Positions 8,451-17,945 of a stretch of 40,013 nt of DNA are shown piece by piece. Source of the DNA: Bacteroidales bacterium (lineage in GTDB: Bacteria > Bacteroidota > Bacteroidia > Bacteroidales > JAOZQN01); NCBI GenBank assembly GCA_029932195.1, contig JAOZQN010000006.1, positions 1 through 40,013 of the forward strand, given 5' to 3'. Position numbers and translations under genes: made by a program. Under the pieces are notes generated by a model that was not told where the DNA came from, made no database searches, and saw only the letters and a program-made list of their open reading frames with translations. Positions within the stretch are counted from its first letter, which is position 1, and every line of letters begins with the position of its first letter.

Positions 8451-10238
8451 ATGTCAAATACAGTAAAATTAAATATAGACGGCATTCAAGTAGAAATAGA
8501 AAAAGGAAAATCTATACTTGATGCTGCAAAACAAGCAGACGTTCGCATACCAACACTTTGTCATCACGAAGACTTATGCGTATCAGGAAACTGCCGAGTT
8601 TGTGTTGTAGAAATTGAAGGAAGAAACAGATTAGAAGCCTCTTGTGCTGTGCCTGCCGAAGATGGTATGAAAGTTATTACATCATCACCAAAAGTGAGAA
8701 GAGCAAGAAAAGATGTTGTTGCACTTCTTGTTTCGGAACACAACACACAATGCACAACTTGTTACCGTAGCACAAACTGCGAGCTTCAAGACCTATCTGC
8801 TGAATATAATATTGATAACGAAATTTATTTAAGTGTTCTTAAAGAAGGAACTACTGTTGATAAATCATCGTGGTCTATAGAAAAAGACGATAGCAAATGT
8901 GTGCGTTGCCAAAGATGTGTTAGAGTATGTGCTGAATTACAACATGTTAATGCTCTTACAGTTGCAAATAAAGGTAAAGATATGAAAATTTCTACCTATG
9001 CCGAACTTCCATTTGCAAGTGTAGTTTGCACAAACTGTGGACAATGTATAACTCACTGTCCAACAGGTGCTTTAACAGAACGCAGATATTTTGATGACAT
9101 TTGGGGTGCAATTGGAGACCCTGATAAACACGTAGTTATAAACACAGCTCCATCAGTGCGAGTGGCACTTGGTGAAATGTTAGACTTCCCAGTAGGTTCA
9201 ATAGTTACAGGAAAAATGGTAACAGCCCTTAAGAAAATTGGATTTGACTCTGTTCTTGATACCGATTTTGCTGCCGACCTCACAATTATTGAAGAGGGAC
9301 ACGAACTACTTGACCGTTTGAAAAAAGCCCTTGTAGATAAAGATGAAACAGTAAAATTACCAATGATAACATCTTGTTCTCCAGGTTGGGTTAAATTTAT
9401 AGAGCACATGTATCCAGACCATTTGGGACATCTTTCTACTTGTAAATCTCCACAACAAATGTTTGGTGCAATGACCAAAACATATTACGCAGAAAAAATG
9501 GGACTAGACCCATCAAAAATTGTTAGTGTAGCAGGTATGCCTTGTGCTGCTAAAAAGTTTGAAGCAAATCGCCCTGAAATGAAAAGTAGTGGTTATCAAG
9601 ATGTTGATGCTGGTCTTACTACTCGTGAAATTGGGCACATGATAAAACAATCTGGACTAAATTTCATGGATTTAGACGACAGCGATTTTGATAGTATCAT
9701 GGGACAATCATCTGGAGCAGGTGTTATTTTTGGAGCAACTGGTGGTGTTATGGAAGCAGCTTTAAGAACTGTATATGAGCTTGTAACAGGAAGAGAAGTT
9801 CCATTTAAAAACCTAAATATTACTCCAGTAAGGGGACTTGAGGGAATAAAAGAAGCAACTATTAAATTTGAAAATTGTCTGTCAGGTTTTAGTTTCTTAA
9901 ATGGGGTTGAAGCAAAAATAGCAATTGCACATGGTCTTAAAAATGCAAGAATTATTATGGACCAAATAAAAGACGGAAAATCACCATATCATTTTATTGA
10001 AATTATGGCATGTCCTGGTGGATGTATCGGAGGTGGCGGTCAGCCAATACCAACCAACGATGAAATTCGCTTAAAACGTATTGCTGCAATTTATGCCGAA
10101 GATGCTGGGAAACCAATCCGTAAATCTCACGAAAATCCTGAAATTACTATGATTTATCAAGATTTCTTGAAGGAACCTTTGGGAGAAAAATCACATCATC
10201 TATTACACACTCATTACATAAAACGTAACAGATATTAA
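8451..10238 (+). CDS. hydA: [FeFe] hydrogenase catalytic subunit HydA (M3-type domain layout)
   Basis: [2Fe-2S] CHHEDLCVSGNCRVC...C, His-ligated HNTQCTTCYRSTNC, two [4Fe-4S] CVRCQRCVRVC and CTNCGQCITHCP, H-cluster motifs TSCSPGW, MPCAAKKFE, EIMACPGGCIGGGGQP, and small-subunit tail EPLGEKSHHLLHTHY. Confidence 0.96.
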   Translation: MSNTVKLNIDGIQVEIEKGKSILDAAKQADVRIPTLCHHEDLCVSGNCRVCVVEIEGRNRLEASCAVPAEDGMKVITSSPKVRRARKDVVALLVSEHNTQCTTCYRSTNCELQDLSAEYNIDNEIYLSVLKEGTTVDKSSWSIEKDDSKCVRCQRCVRVCAELQHVNALTVANKGKDMKISTYAELPFASVVCTNCGQCITHCPTGALTERRYFDDIWGAIGDPDKHVVINTAPSVRVALGEMLDFPVGSIVTGKMVTALKKIGFDSVLDTDFAADLTIIEEGHELLDRLKKALVDKDETVKLPMITSCSPGWVKFIEHMYPDHLGHLSTCKSPQQMFGAMTKTYYAEKMGLDPSKIVSVAGMPCAAKKFEANRPEMKSSGYQDVDAGLTTREIGHMIKQSGLNFMDLDDSDFDSIMGQSSGAGVIFGATGGVMEAALRTVYELVTGREVPFKNLNITPVRGLEGIKEATIKFENCLSGFSFLNGVEAKIAIAHGLKNARIIMDQIKDGKSPYHFIEIMACPGGCIGGGGQPIPTNDEIRLKRIAAIYAEDAGKPIRKSHENPEITMIYQDFLKEPLGEKSHHLLHTHYIKRNRY

Positions 10239-10337
10239 ACTGATTGATTCATGGAATTGTTTAATTGCTATATTGCAACAAAACTCATAACAATTTCATG
10301 AAATAATATAAGCTAAACTTTTGTTATTTAAAATTAT

Positions 10338-10377
10338 AAAAATAGAAATTAGGGTTTTATCCTTAATTTCTATTTTT
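10338..10377 (+). terminator. Intrinsic terminator after the hydrogenase operon
   Basis: aaaaatagaaattaggg-ttttat-ccttaatttctattttttttt; 17-bp stem with one G/T-type difference and a T-run. Confidence 0.8.
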
Positions 10378-10430
10378 TTTTAGAATAATAACCGAAATTT
10401 AATATTTTTGTCAATTATATTTACAAAAAG

Positions 10431-10678
10431 GGCGGTTTTCACGGGTGCCAATTTCAAGGTTTTTTTGTAATTTTAGAATTGAAGTTTACCTTTGGGCACT
10501 CCTAAAAACTCAAAAATCAAGGCTTTCAAAATTCTTAAAGTTTGAGTTTACTCCTGTAAATGAATATTTTACTAATTTTGTATAACGCAGAGTTTGGAGT
10601 TTTTAGGAGTGCCCCTTTGTAAATGAGCATTTTAAAATTTCAAAAATAACGCAGAAATTGGCACTCGTGAAAAACGCC
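10431..10678 (+). repeat. R4: outer palindrome of the same family, split at its apex by R5
   Basis: Left arm ggcggttttcacgggtgccaatttcaaggtttttttgtaattttagaattgaagtttac; reverse complement of right arm ggcgtttttcacgagtgccaatttctgcgttatttttgaaattttaaaatgctcatttac. Near-identical to R3 in inverted orientation. Confidence 0.88.
10494..10614 (+). repeat. R5: 121 bp inner palindrome nested in the loop of R4
   Basis: gggcactcctaaaaactcaaaaatcaaggcttt... / reverse complement of right arm gggcactcctaaaaactccaaactctgcgttat...; 18-nt perfect terminal match and the same core motifs as R2-R4. Confidence 0.88.
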
Positions 10679-10694
10679 ACAAAAAGATATAAAA

Positions 10695-11462
10695 ATGACA
10701 AAAAAAATAGTTATAATAGGCTCAGGAAATGTTGCTACTCATTTATCAATAGCCTTATTTAAAGAGAAATATGAAATTGTTCAAGTTTTTAGCAGAACTT
10801 TAAAATCTGCAAAAATTTTGGCAGAGCAAGTTAATGCCAATTATACCAACTTATCTGAAAATTTATTTCTACATGCTGATTTATACATTATTGCAGTTTC
10901 AGATAATTCGATAAGTGAAATTGTAAATTTTGAGGCACTCAAAAATAAATTTTTGGTTCACACGGCAGGTAGCGTTTCTATTGATATTTTTGAAAATAAA
11001 ATTTCTAATTATGGAGTTTTTTATCCACTTCAAACATTTTCCAAAAATATTTCTGTAAATTTTAGCGAAGTTCCTATTTGCATAGAAGCCTCTGCCCTAC
11101 CCTATCAAAAGTATTTAGAAAAAATTGCTCATAATTTGGGTTGTAAGACTTATTTGATTAATTCTTTAGAACGAACAAAATTGCACCTTGCTGCAGTTTT
11201 TGTAAATAATTTCACTAATTATTTATACTCAACGGCATACAATATTCTTGAAAAAGATAATTTACCTTTTGAAATTTTGCATTCATTAATCAAACAAACT
11301 TCTGAAAAAGCAATAAATAATAATCCGAATAAAGTTCAAACAGGACCTGCTGTAAGGGGAGATGAAACCACAATAAAAAAGCACCTCAAAATGCTTGATA
11401 GTGAGGTGCTTTATAAAGAAATTTATACAGTCATCAGCAAACAGTTAGATATTGGCGGTTAG
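10695..11462 (+). CDS. Rossmann-fold/DUF2520 domain protein (NADP-binding oxidoreductase-like)
   Basis: IVIIGSGNVATHLSIALF nucleotide-binding motif; C-terminal region HLAAVFVNNFTNYLY...TGPAVRGDETTIKKHL typical of DUF2520. Confidence 0.82.
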   Translation: MTKKIVIIGSGNVATHLSIALFKEKYEIVQVFSRTLKSAKILAEQVNANYTNLSENLFLHADLYIIAVSDNSISEIVNFEALKNKFLVHTAGSVSIDIFENKISNYGVFYPLQTFSKNISVNFSEVPICIEASALPYQKYLEKIAHNLGCKTYLINSLERTKLHLAAVFVNNFTNYLYSTAYNILEKDNLPFEILHSLIKQTSEKAINNNPNKVQTGPAVRGDETTIKKHLKMLDSEVLYKEIYTVISKQLDIGG

Positions 11463-11479
11463 CTTTTAGTCGTTGAGAA

Positions 11480-11514
11480 AGCCAAAAACCAACCGCTAAC
11501 AGCCAATAAGCCTA
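11480..11514. repeat. Heptad repeat between convergent genes
   Basis: agccaaa aaccaac cgctaac agccaat aagccta. Confidence 0.6.
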
Positions 11515-11520
11515 AAAAAT

Positions 11521-12696
11521 CTATTCTTCTATTACTCTTCCACCTCCGCCACCTACTGCTCCAAAATTAAAGCCGAGAGTAAAACGAAGTGTTTGTTCAA
11601 GTGGATTGTTTGGAGCAGATGCTACAGGAATAAGGTATGAAAAATCTATAGAAAATACGTTTAATTTTACACCCACTCCTGTTGTTATATATTTTCTTGC
11701 ACCTTTAAATTTATGTTCATGAAAATATCCAGCTCTAATGGCAAACTTATTTGAATACCAATACTCTGTTCCTACTGAATACATTAACTCATGTAACTCT
11801 TCTTTTACTCCAAAGGGGGCATCGTAAAAAGACTGCACAATTGCAACTGGTGCTGCAATATCCTCTTGTCTAACATGATTACCGATAGAATCCATTTGTG
11901 GAGTTGTTACAAGAAGTTTATTTATATCAAAAGCAAATGTAAATTTATTATACTGGTCTAATTCAGTAGTATATGATGCTCCTATTTTCATATTTGCTGG
12001 AATAAAATTTTGCTCCACACCTCCATAAGAAACCTTAGAACCAAGATTACTTAAATTTATACCTGCAGCAAAAAGTGAGGGCATTCCATTTACTTCAAAA
12101 TCTTTTTTATAAAAAAAAGATAAGTCTCCTGCATAGGCTATTCCTGCATGAGTAAGTCCTGCACCAGAAACTTGCTGACCTCCAGTAAGATCTGAATAAA
12201 TAAATCTAAGAGCAATTGCCCCTGATAAATTCTCGGATAATTGTAGAGCATATGCTCCATTAAATGAAAATTCATTAGGATTATGCACTACCGTATTTTG
12301 CCCTTGATCGTTAGTAAATTGAATTTGCCCGATGGTAAAATAAATAAGAGAAAGTGCAACAGTTTGCCGTTTGTTTATTCTTTTAAAACCAGTTAAAGTA
12401 TTGAGACTCATGTCGGTTGTGAGTTTTCGTAACCAAGGAGTATAAGATAATGCTACACCAAAATCTTTTTCAGTAAAAGCATATTTTGACGCATTCCAAA
12501 ATAAAGAATTTTCATCTGGCGAAGTTGCTACTCCTACATCTCCCATTGCTCCTGCACGGGCATCTGGCGTAATAGTTAAAAATGGAACTGCAGTAGAAAT
12601 AGAATTTAATCCTTCTACAAGTTCTTGGGCTTTTGTTATGTTTGCAGTTAAAACTAATATTGTTATTACTGCAAAAGAAAACATTTTTCGTTTCAT
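11521..12696 (-). CDS. porV: Type IX secretion system outer membrane protein PorV
   Basis: ITPDARAGAMGDVGVATSPDENSLFWNASKYAF N-terminal signature; FadL-like beta-barrel; adjacent to porU. Confidence 0.93.
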   Translation of the reverse strand: MKRKMFSFAVITILVLTANITKAQELVEGLNSISTAVPFLTITPDARAGAMGDVGVATSPDENSLFWNASKYAFTEKDFGVALSYTPWLRKLTTDMSLNTLTGFKRINKRQTVALSLIYFTIGQIQFTNDQGQNTVVHNPNEFSFNGAYALQLSENLSGAIALRFIYSDLTGGQQVSGAGLTHAGIAYAGDLSFFYKKDFEVNGMPSLFAAGINLSNLGSKVSYGGVEQNFIPANMKIGASYTTELDQYNKFTFAFDINKLLVTTPQMDSIGNHVRQEDIAAPVAIVQSFYDAPFGVKEELHELMYSVGTEYWYSNKFAIRAGYFHEHKFKGARKYITTGVGVKLNVFSIDFSYLIPVASAPNNPLEQTLRFTLGFNFGAVGGGGGRVIEE

Positions 12697-12948
12697 GATA
12701 ATTGGGGTTTAAAATTAAAAAATGAAAGAATTACTAAATAAGTGTTAAGTTTTTAATGTTGAATTTTAATTGGCTACCGCCTAATCTTACTAACAAAAAA
12801 ACTTATTTTCAGTAAATTCTTATGTTTATTTATCGAAAAATGTAAAATTTTATCATAGGTTGGATTTAAAATTGAATTTTAATAAATATTAATTTGTTAT
12901 TTTGTTATAGACTTTCTTTTTTTTAAAAGGTTGCAAATATAATAAGTA

Positions 12949-15900
12949 TTATTTTAAAATCAATAATTTTTCGTATTTTTCTACATTTTTTCCTGTTGGG
13001 GTTGTTATTTTCAACCTGTAAATATATACGCCACGCCCTATGTTTGCTTCAAAATCATCTGTTCCATTCCATTCTATTGGGTCTGAGCGAAAACCTGTTG
13101 TAAACATTTGAGTGTGTAAAGTTTTCACCACTTTTCCCGATACAGTAAAGATTTGCAACAGCACATCAAGTTCGGTTCCGGGCTGATTATGTTCAAAAAA
13201 GAAAGATGTATTTGTAGTAAAAGGGTTTGGGTAATTAAAAAGTCTATTTATTGTAAACTCGGTTGATTCTACCACCAAAAAACTAATTTCTGCCTCCGAT
13301 GAGTTATTGTAAACGTCCCATGCCTTGAGTGTTAGAGTGTGTTCACCTTCATCTAACTTATAAAGCCCATAATCTACCTTTCCTTTTTGATAACTATTTA
13401 ATTCTGCTTCATAATAATCATTTAAAACAAACATTTGACTTGTGTTTTTATCTACAACTGCCGTTATGTCGTGTCCTATTCCACTACCTGCGGTATTGAT
13501 TCCACTTTCGTCAGATAATTTTGCAAAAACCGAAGGGCTCTGATTTGTCATTCCCCCATTTATAAAAGTGCTATCGTTCATAAATAACTGAATTTCAGGT
13601 CCAATATTGTCTTCTGCCACATTATCGCTTGTGCCTCCTATGATAAAATCTTTAAAATATCCACGTCCATCAACATTTCCATCTTTGGCAAAATAACTAA
13701 TTTTTCCATAACCATAATTATAATAAATATCTTTTGGAACTATAAATGAAAATGAAAAATCGCCATTTGTAACACTTGCTCTTCCTTTAAAAAGTGTATT
13801 GTTTTGATAAAAATAATAAAACGGTTCTTCGCCACCATTTCCGAGAGTTTTAAATTCTTTATTTTTGTCAAGCACTGTAGGATAGACAGTTCCATTAAAA
13901 TTTGTTAATTTATTTCCACTTCTATCTCTAATTTCACCAGTAATTGTAACTAGTTCTAAGGCACTTAAAGTATCGGTTGTTTTTACAGAGTTTCCATTAA
14001 TTGAGGTTGTTATAATTTCATTTTTAGCATAATTTAATTTGAGTGCAGGGTCTCCAAAAAGAGCAAAATATCGTCTGTTTTTTCCAGTAGTTACATTTTT
14101 TGCACGCATGTAAACATCACCAAAGCTATATTGTCCGTCTTCATCTCCTTCAAACATATAGTCGTAGGCATTATTATTTAAGTTGAAATTAGATTGTGAG
14201 TATGAGACTCTTGCAGTAGTAAACATCGCAATTGCTCCTCCTTCTGGATTTAAAAATACATATTCGCCAGCCGATGTAGTAGATTTATTTTCTGTTTGAG
14301 AATAACCATCAAATCTACTAAATTCGCAGGTTCCTGTAAAAAATAAAGATAAACGTTCAAAATTGTTCCAATTATTTATATCATTAATTGTTACAAGTCT
14401 CTCATGTGCAAGAGTTTGTGTACTTCCGTGTCCTGAGTAATTAACAATCAAAGCTCCTTTATTTATCCTATTATTAAGTTCAATAACTGCCTGTGGATAT
14501 TCCTCTCCTACCGCAGAAACTTCCTGGTTATAAGCATCTAAGAATATTTTTTTAATAATAAAAGAAGGATACAAAGTATCAATTTTTGTTGATAACTGCT
14601 CTGCATCATCCATGTGTGTATTAGAATCTTCATCATCACCAACAAAACACAATATATTTTGCCAATCTCCCTTATTATCAGGATTTAAGTAAGAACGAAT
14701 TTTGGCAACCATCTCACTTGCTTCTTCTGGTGTTTTTACAGGAATTCGCCCTACACCAATATCTAGGTTACCTTCAAGCTCGCCTTCATCATCATCTAAA
14801 AGTGCAAAATAATCATCAGAAGTTGTTGTCAATAAATTGCTATCAGATGTATAAGAATGATGTGTTTGATAAGTAAGAATAAAATTAGAATTTATTTCTG
14901 CATCTGGCTCTATATCTGATTTGTTTTTGTAAGAACCATCACCCAAAAGCAACAAATATTTCAGTTTGCTATTATTTTTCCAATATGCAAGTTTCACAAA
15001 ATTTCTGATAGCCGAAATATCTGGAATTCCACTTGAAAATTCGTTGTAAACTGCCTCTGTTGTAGCCACCTTAACAGTCATATTATCGTGGTCTCTATGT
15101 ATTTGTGCAATTTCTTCGGCTTGTGCCAAAAAATCGAGGTGAGTAACAATAATCATTTCAGTATTAGCACTTATCGCATGTAAATCTTGATTTTCAATTT
15201 CTCCCATATTATTTCCTATATAATAAGGTGTCAGAAAATTACTTCCATCGTAGGCTACAAATTCTTTTAGAGTTTCGGTTTCTACTTTAAAATTAAGAGA
15301 TGAACCAGAGTTTGTTACATTAATTTTTTTCGGACGATTAGAATTTGTTATATCCCAAACCACTGTATTTGAGTTAGTTTCAGATAAATTGAATTTTGTA
15401 ATATTTCCTGCTCCTGTGGTGGAAGCATCTCTAAATTGCAATTGTCCGTTTACTAATTTTAACGCACATTTTGCATTATAATCAATAAAATTGAGCCAAG
15501 CATCAGACGAAGGTGCTGGTTTATTGTAATTTATATTCAGATTAATATTATCAGAAGTTGAAGCATTATGAGTATATAAATTTGAAGAAGTTTTTGCATA
15601 AAAGGAACTATGGCTATCTCCTGTTGCAGATGCAATTGAAGTGCTTTTATTCAAATTGTTAGAAGTAAAATTAAACGAACTTACAACCGGAGACCTCGCC
15701 ACAACCGACACATAAAGTTTCATTTCAGAATTATCCACGAGATTAGACATTTCAAAACTAAAATCTTGCGAAGTAGTGGTCTGAAAACTTTCGCCAAGCC
15801 AAATTCTCCCAGAATTTAACAAATTAACACCTTCTTTTTCATGAAAAATGCGAAAATCATAACTATTTATTGATAAGTTATTTGTTCCAGATGCTTGATT

Positions 15901-16776
15901 TTCAGTTTTTATAGAATTACTATAACCAGTATTTTTATCTGTAAGAAAATAATATGCCGTATCGGAATAAATATGCAAGCGGTGCATAAAAATTCCTTTA
16001 TTTTCGTTGTAATCCCAAACAGTTGGAGCTTTTGCATAAAATAAAATATAGTTTGACGCTCGCAAAATATCATTTTCGGTAAGGTCGTCAATATACTCTT
16101 CGGAGTTATTAAAAGGAAGCAATCCCTCGTCGTTGCCAAAAACTCTCACTGCCGACGGATTAGAAAATCCGAGATCTGTGAGTTCTCTATCAGTAATTTT
16201 GTAAATTCCCGACTCAGTTATCCCTATTTTCACCCATTTTCCAGAATTTAAAACCGAATTTTCTACAAGATCTTTGCTTTTTTGTGATTTATTTTCAATA
16301 AATTCTCCTTCTTTTATAACAAGTGTAAAACTTACAAGCCGTTCTATTTTACCATTTTTAAGCCGTAGCGGAACAAAATTTAAACTCAAAAGCGGAACTC
16401 TACGGGCAGAATATATTTTATTTTCAATTTCAATATTATTTTTTATTTCAGATAAATTTCTAACTCCCGACTTATCCGACTCCGAAAGGATTTCGTATTT
16501 TTTATTTTCAAGAGAAATAATAATTTCGCCCCCATTATAATTATATTTTTTCAAATTAATTACTTTTGCAAAATATGGTAGATTATAACTATCGAGATAT
16601 TCCGAGTTTTTAAAATTCAGATGATAAAATTTTTTGGTATTTATTTCGTTTCCATTCTGAACTATTTTTTTATCCGTCCACAATATTTTTTCGTCAGATT
16701 TGTGTAAAATCTGTGCAAAAGTTAATTTACTGATAAAAAGAACAATTAGTATAAATATTATTTTACGATATTTCAT
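12949..16776 (-). CDS. porU: Type IX secretion system sortase PorU (C25 gingipain-like)
   Basis: 1275 aa, C25 peptidase core (YLLLLGDGSYKNKSD, IVNYSGHGSTQTLAHE, LFFTGTCEFSRFD), C-terminal sorting-domain-like region NYPNPFTTNTSFFFEHNQPG...GVYIYRLKI. Confidence 0.93.
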   Translation of the reverse strand: MKYRKIIFILIVLFISKLTFAQILHKSDEKILWTDKKIVQNGNEINTKKFYHLNFKNSEYLDSYNLPYFAKVINLKKYNYNGGEIIISLENKKYEILSESDKSGVRNLSEIKNNIEIENKIYSARRVPLLSLNFVPLRLKNGKIERLVSFTLVIKEGEFIENKSQKSKDLVENSVLNSGKWVKIGITESGIYKITDRELTDLGFSNPSAVRVFGNDEGLLPFNNSEEYIDDLTENDILRASNYILFYAKAPTVWDYNENKGIFMHRLHIYSDTAYYFLTDKNTGYSNSIKTENQASGTNNLSINSYDFRIFHEKEGVNLLNSGRIWLGESFQTTTSQDFSFEMSNLVDNSEMKLYVSVVARSPVVSSFNFTSNNLNKSTSIASATGDSHSSFYAKTSSNLYTHNASTSDNINLNINYNKPAPSSDAWLNFIDYNAKCALKLVNGQLQFRDASTTGAGNITKFNLSETNSNTVVWDITNSNRPKKINVTNSGSSLNFKVETETLKEFVAYDGSNFLTPYYIGNNMGEIENQDLHAISANTEMIIVTHLDFLAQAEEIAQIHRDHDNMTVKVATTEAVYNEFSSGIPDISAIRNFVKLAYWKNNSKLKYLLLLGDGSYKNKSDIEPDAEINSNFILTYQTHHSYTSDSNLLTTTSDDYFALLDDDEGELEGNLDIGVGRIPVKTPEEASEMVAKIRSYLNPDNKGDWQNILCFVGDDEDSNTHMDDAEQLSTKIDTLYPSFIIKKIFLDAYNQEVSAVGEEYPQAVIELNNRINKGALIVNYSGHGSTQTLAHERLVTINDINNWNNFERLSLFFTGTCEFSRFDGYSQTENKSTTSAGEYVFLNPEGGAIAMFTTARVSYSQSNFNLNNNAYDYMFEGDEDGQYSFGDVYMRAKNVTTGKNRRYFALFGDPALKLNYAKNEIITTSINGNSVKTTDTLSALELVTITGEIRDRSGNKLTNFNGTVYPTVLDKNKEFKTLGNGGEEPFYYFYQNNTLFKGRASVTNGDFSFSFIVPKDIYYNYGYGKISYFAKDGNVDGRGYFKDFIIGGTSDNVAEDNIGPEIQLFMNDSTFINGGMTNQSPSVFAKLSDESGINTAGSGIGHDITAVVDKNTSQMFVLNDYYEAELNSYQKGKVDYGLYKLDEGEHTLTLKAWDVYNNSSEAEISFLVVESTEFTINRLFNYPNPFTTNTSFFFEHNQPGTELDVLLQIFTVSGKVVKTLHTQMFTTGFRSDPIEWNGTDDFEANIGRGVYIYRLKITTPTGKNVEKYEKLLILK

Positions 16777-16797
16777 TTTTTATTTACAATTTTAGGA

Positions 16798-16895
16798 TTT
16801 ACGATTTAAGAATTACGATTGGTGGACACCTAATGAATTAAATTTTCTAAATTAGTTTTTCTGGCGTCCGCCAATCGTAAATTGTAAATCGTAAA
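16798..16895. repeat. Inverted repeat of heptads in the divergent porU/porP gap
   Basis: 33-nt arms tttacgatttaagaattacgattggtggacacc (16798-16830) / reverse complement of 16863-16895, tttacgatttacaatttacgattggcggacgcc. Confidence 0.8.
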
Positions 16896-16919
16896 TAATC
16901 CATCATTAACATTTTTTAG

Positions 16920-17945
16920 ATGATTTTAGATTTGCGAATATCAGATATTTTTTTAAAAAAAACAAATATACAACATATTTTAACGTTTATGTTTGTCTTT
17001 TTATTAAATATTTTTCCTGTAAAATCGCAAGATGTTCATTTTTCACAGTTTAAACCAAATCTAATTAATTACAATCCAGCCTTTGCGGGATATGAAAAAT
17101 GTGCCATTTTATCTTTGCATTATAAAAACGAACAAGTTGGAATAAATAATGGTTTTAATACATTACAAACCAGTTACAACCAATATTTTTCGGCACTGCA
17201 CGGAGGAATTGGTATAAATATTGCAAAAGAGCGGTTGGGTGGAAATACATTTAATTCAACTTATGCTAATGCAATGTATTCTTCTCATTTTAAAATAAAT
17301 AGGAGAACAAAATTAGCATTGGCAATAGAATCATCTTATTATCAAAATACTTTTAATGCGAGCCAACTCGTGTTTAGCAACATGATAGATGATTTGAATG
17401 GTGTAATTTTTCCTTCGGTAGAAAATTTTGTAAACGAAGATGTAAAATTTATAGATTTTAGCACAGGAATTTTATTTTATCAAAAAAAAATATTTTTGGG
17501 TATTTCGGCAAGTCATTTGAGGCAATTTATGCTCTCAGGTGAGCAGTATTTTTTGCCCATAAAATACAGTTTTCAAGCAGGTTACAGGCTCTCATTTGAT
17601 CCATTCGATTTACGAAAAGAACAATACGCAATAATGCCAATTTTGGTATATCAGCAACAACAAAAACACCAGTTTTTGAAATATGGTTTTTATTTTATAA
17701 AAAAAAATTGTTCCTTTGGGCTTTGGTTAAAACAAAGTTTTTATCCACATTTCACCAATGATGCAATTATACTTACATTTAGTGTTAAGATAAAAAAAAT
17801 GCAAATAACTTATAGCTACGATGTTCCAACAACACGCCTTTTAAAATCGTCGTTTGGAAACAATGAAATCTCTTTGCTATTTAACTTTAATTGCAAAGAA
17901 AAAAGAAATAATAATACAATAAATTGTCCCGCTTATGAGTTATAA
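16920..17945 (+). CDS. PorP/SprF family type IX secretion membrane protein
   Basis: SQDVHFSQFKPNLINYNPAFAGYEKCAILSLHYKNEQVG signature; beta-barrel pattern. Confidence 0.88.
   Translation: MILDLRISDIFLKKTNIQHILTFMFVFLLNIFPVKSQDVHFSQFKPNLINYNPAFAGYEKCAILSLHYKNEQVGINNGFNTLQTSYNQYFSALHGGIGINIAKERLGGNTFNSTYANAMYSSHFKINRRTKLALAIESSYYQNTFNASQLVFSNMIDDLNGVIFPSVENFVNEDVKFIDFSTGILFYQKKIFLGISASHLRQFMLSGEQYFLPIKYSFQAGYRLSFDPFDLRKEQYAIMPILVYQQQQKHQFLKYGFYFIKKNCSFGLWLKQSFYPHFTNDAIILTFSVKIKKMQITYSYDVPTTRLLKSSFGNNEISLLFNFNCKEKRNNNTINCPAYEL

Noticed and set aside
9053-9478. 141-aa antisense ORF inside hydA
   Set aside because: Fully overlaps the strongly supported hydA coding frame; no recognisable domain. 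Likely a composition artefact, as are the other antisense ORFs at 7280, 8564, 22735, 24258 and 32579.
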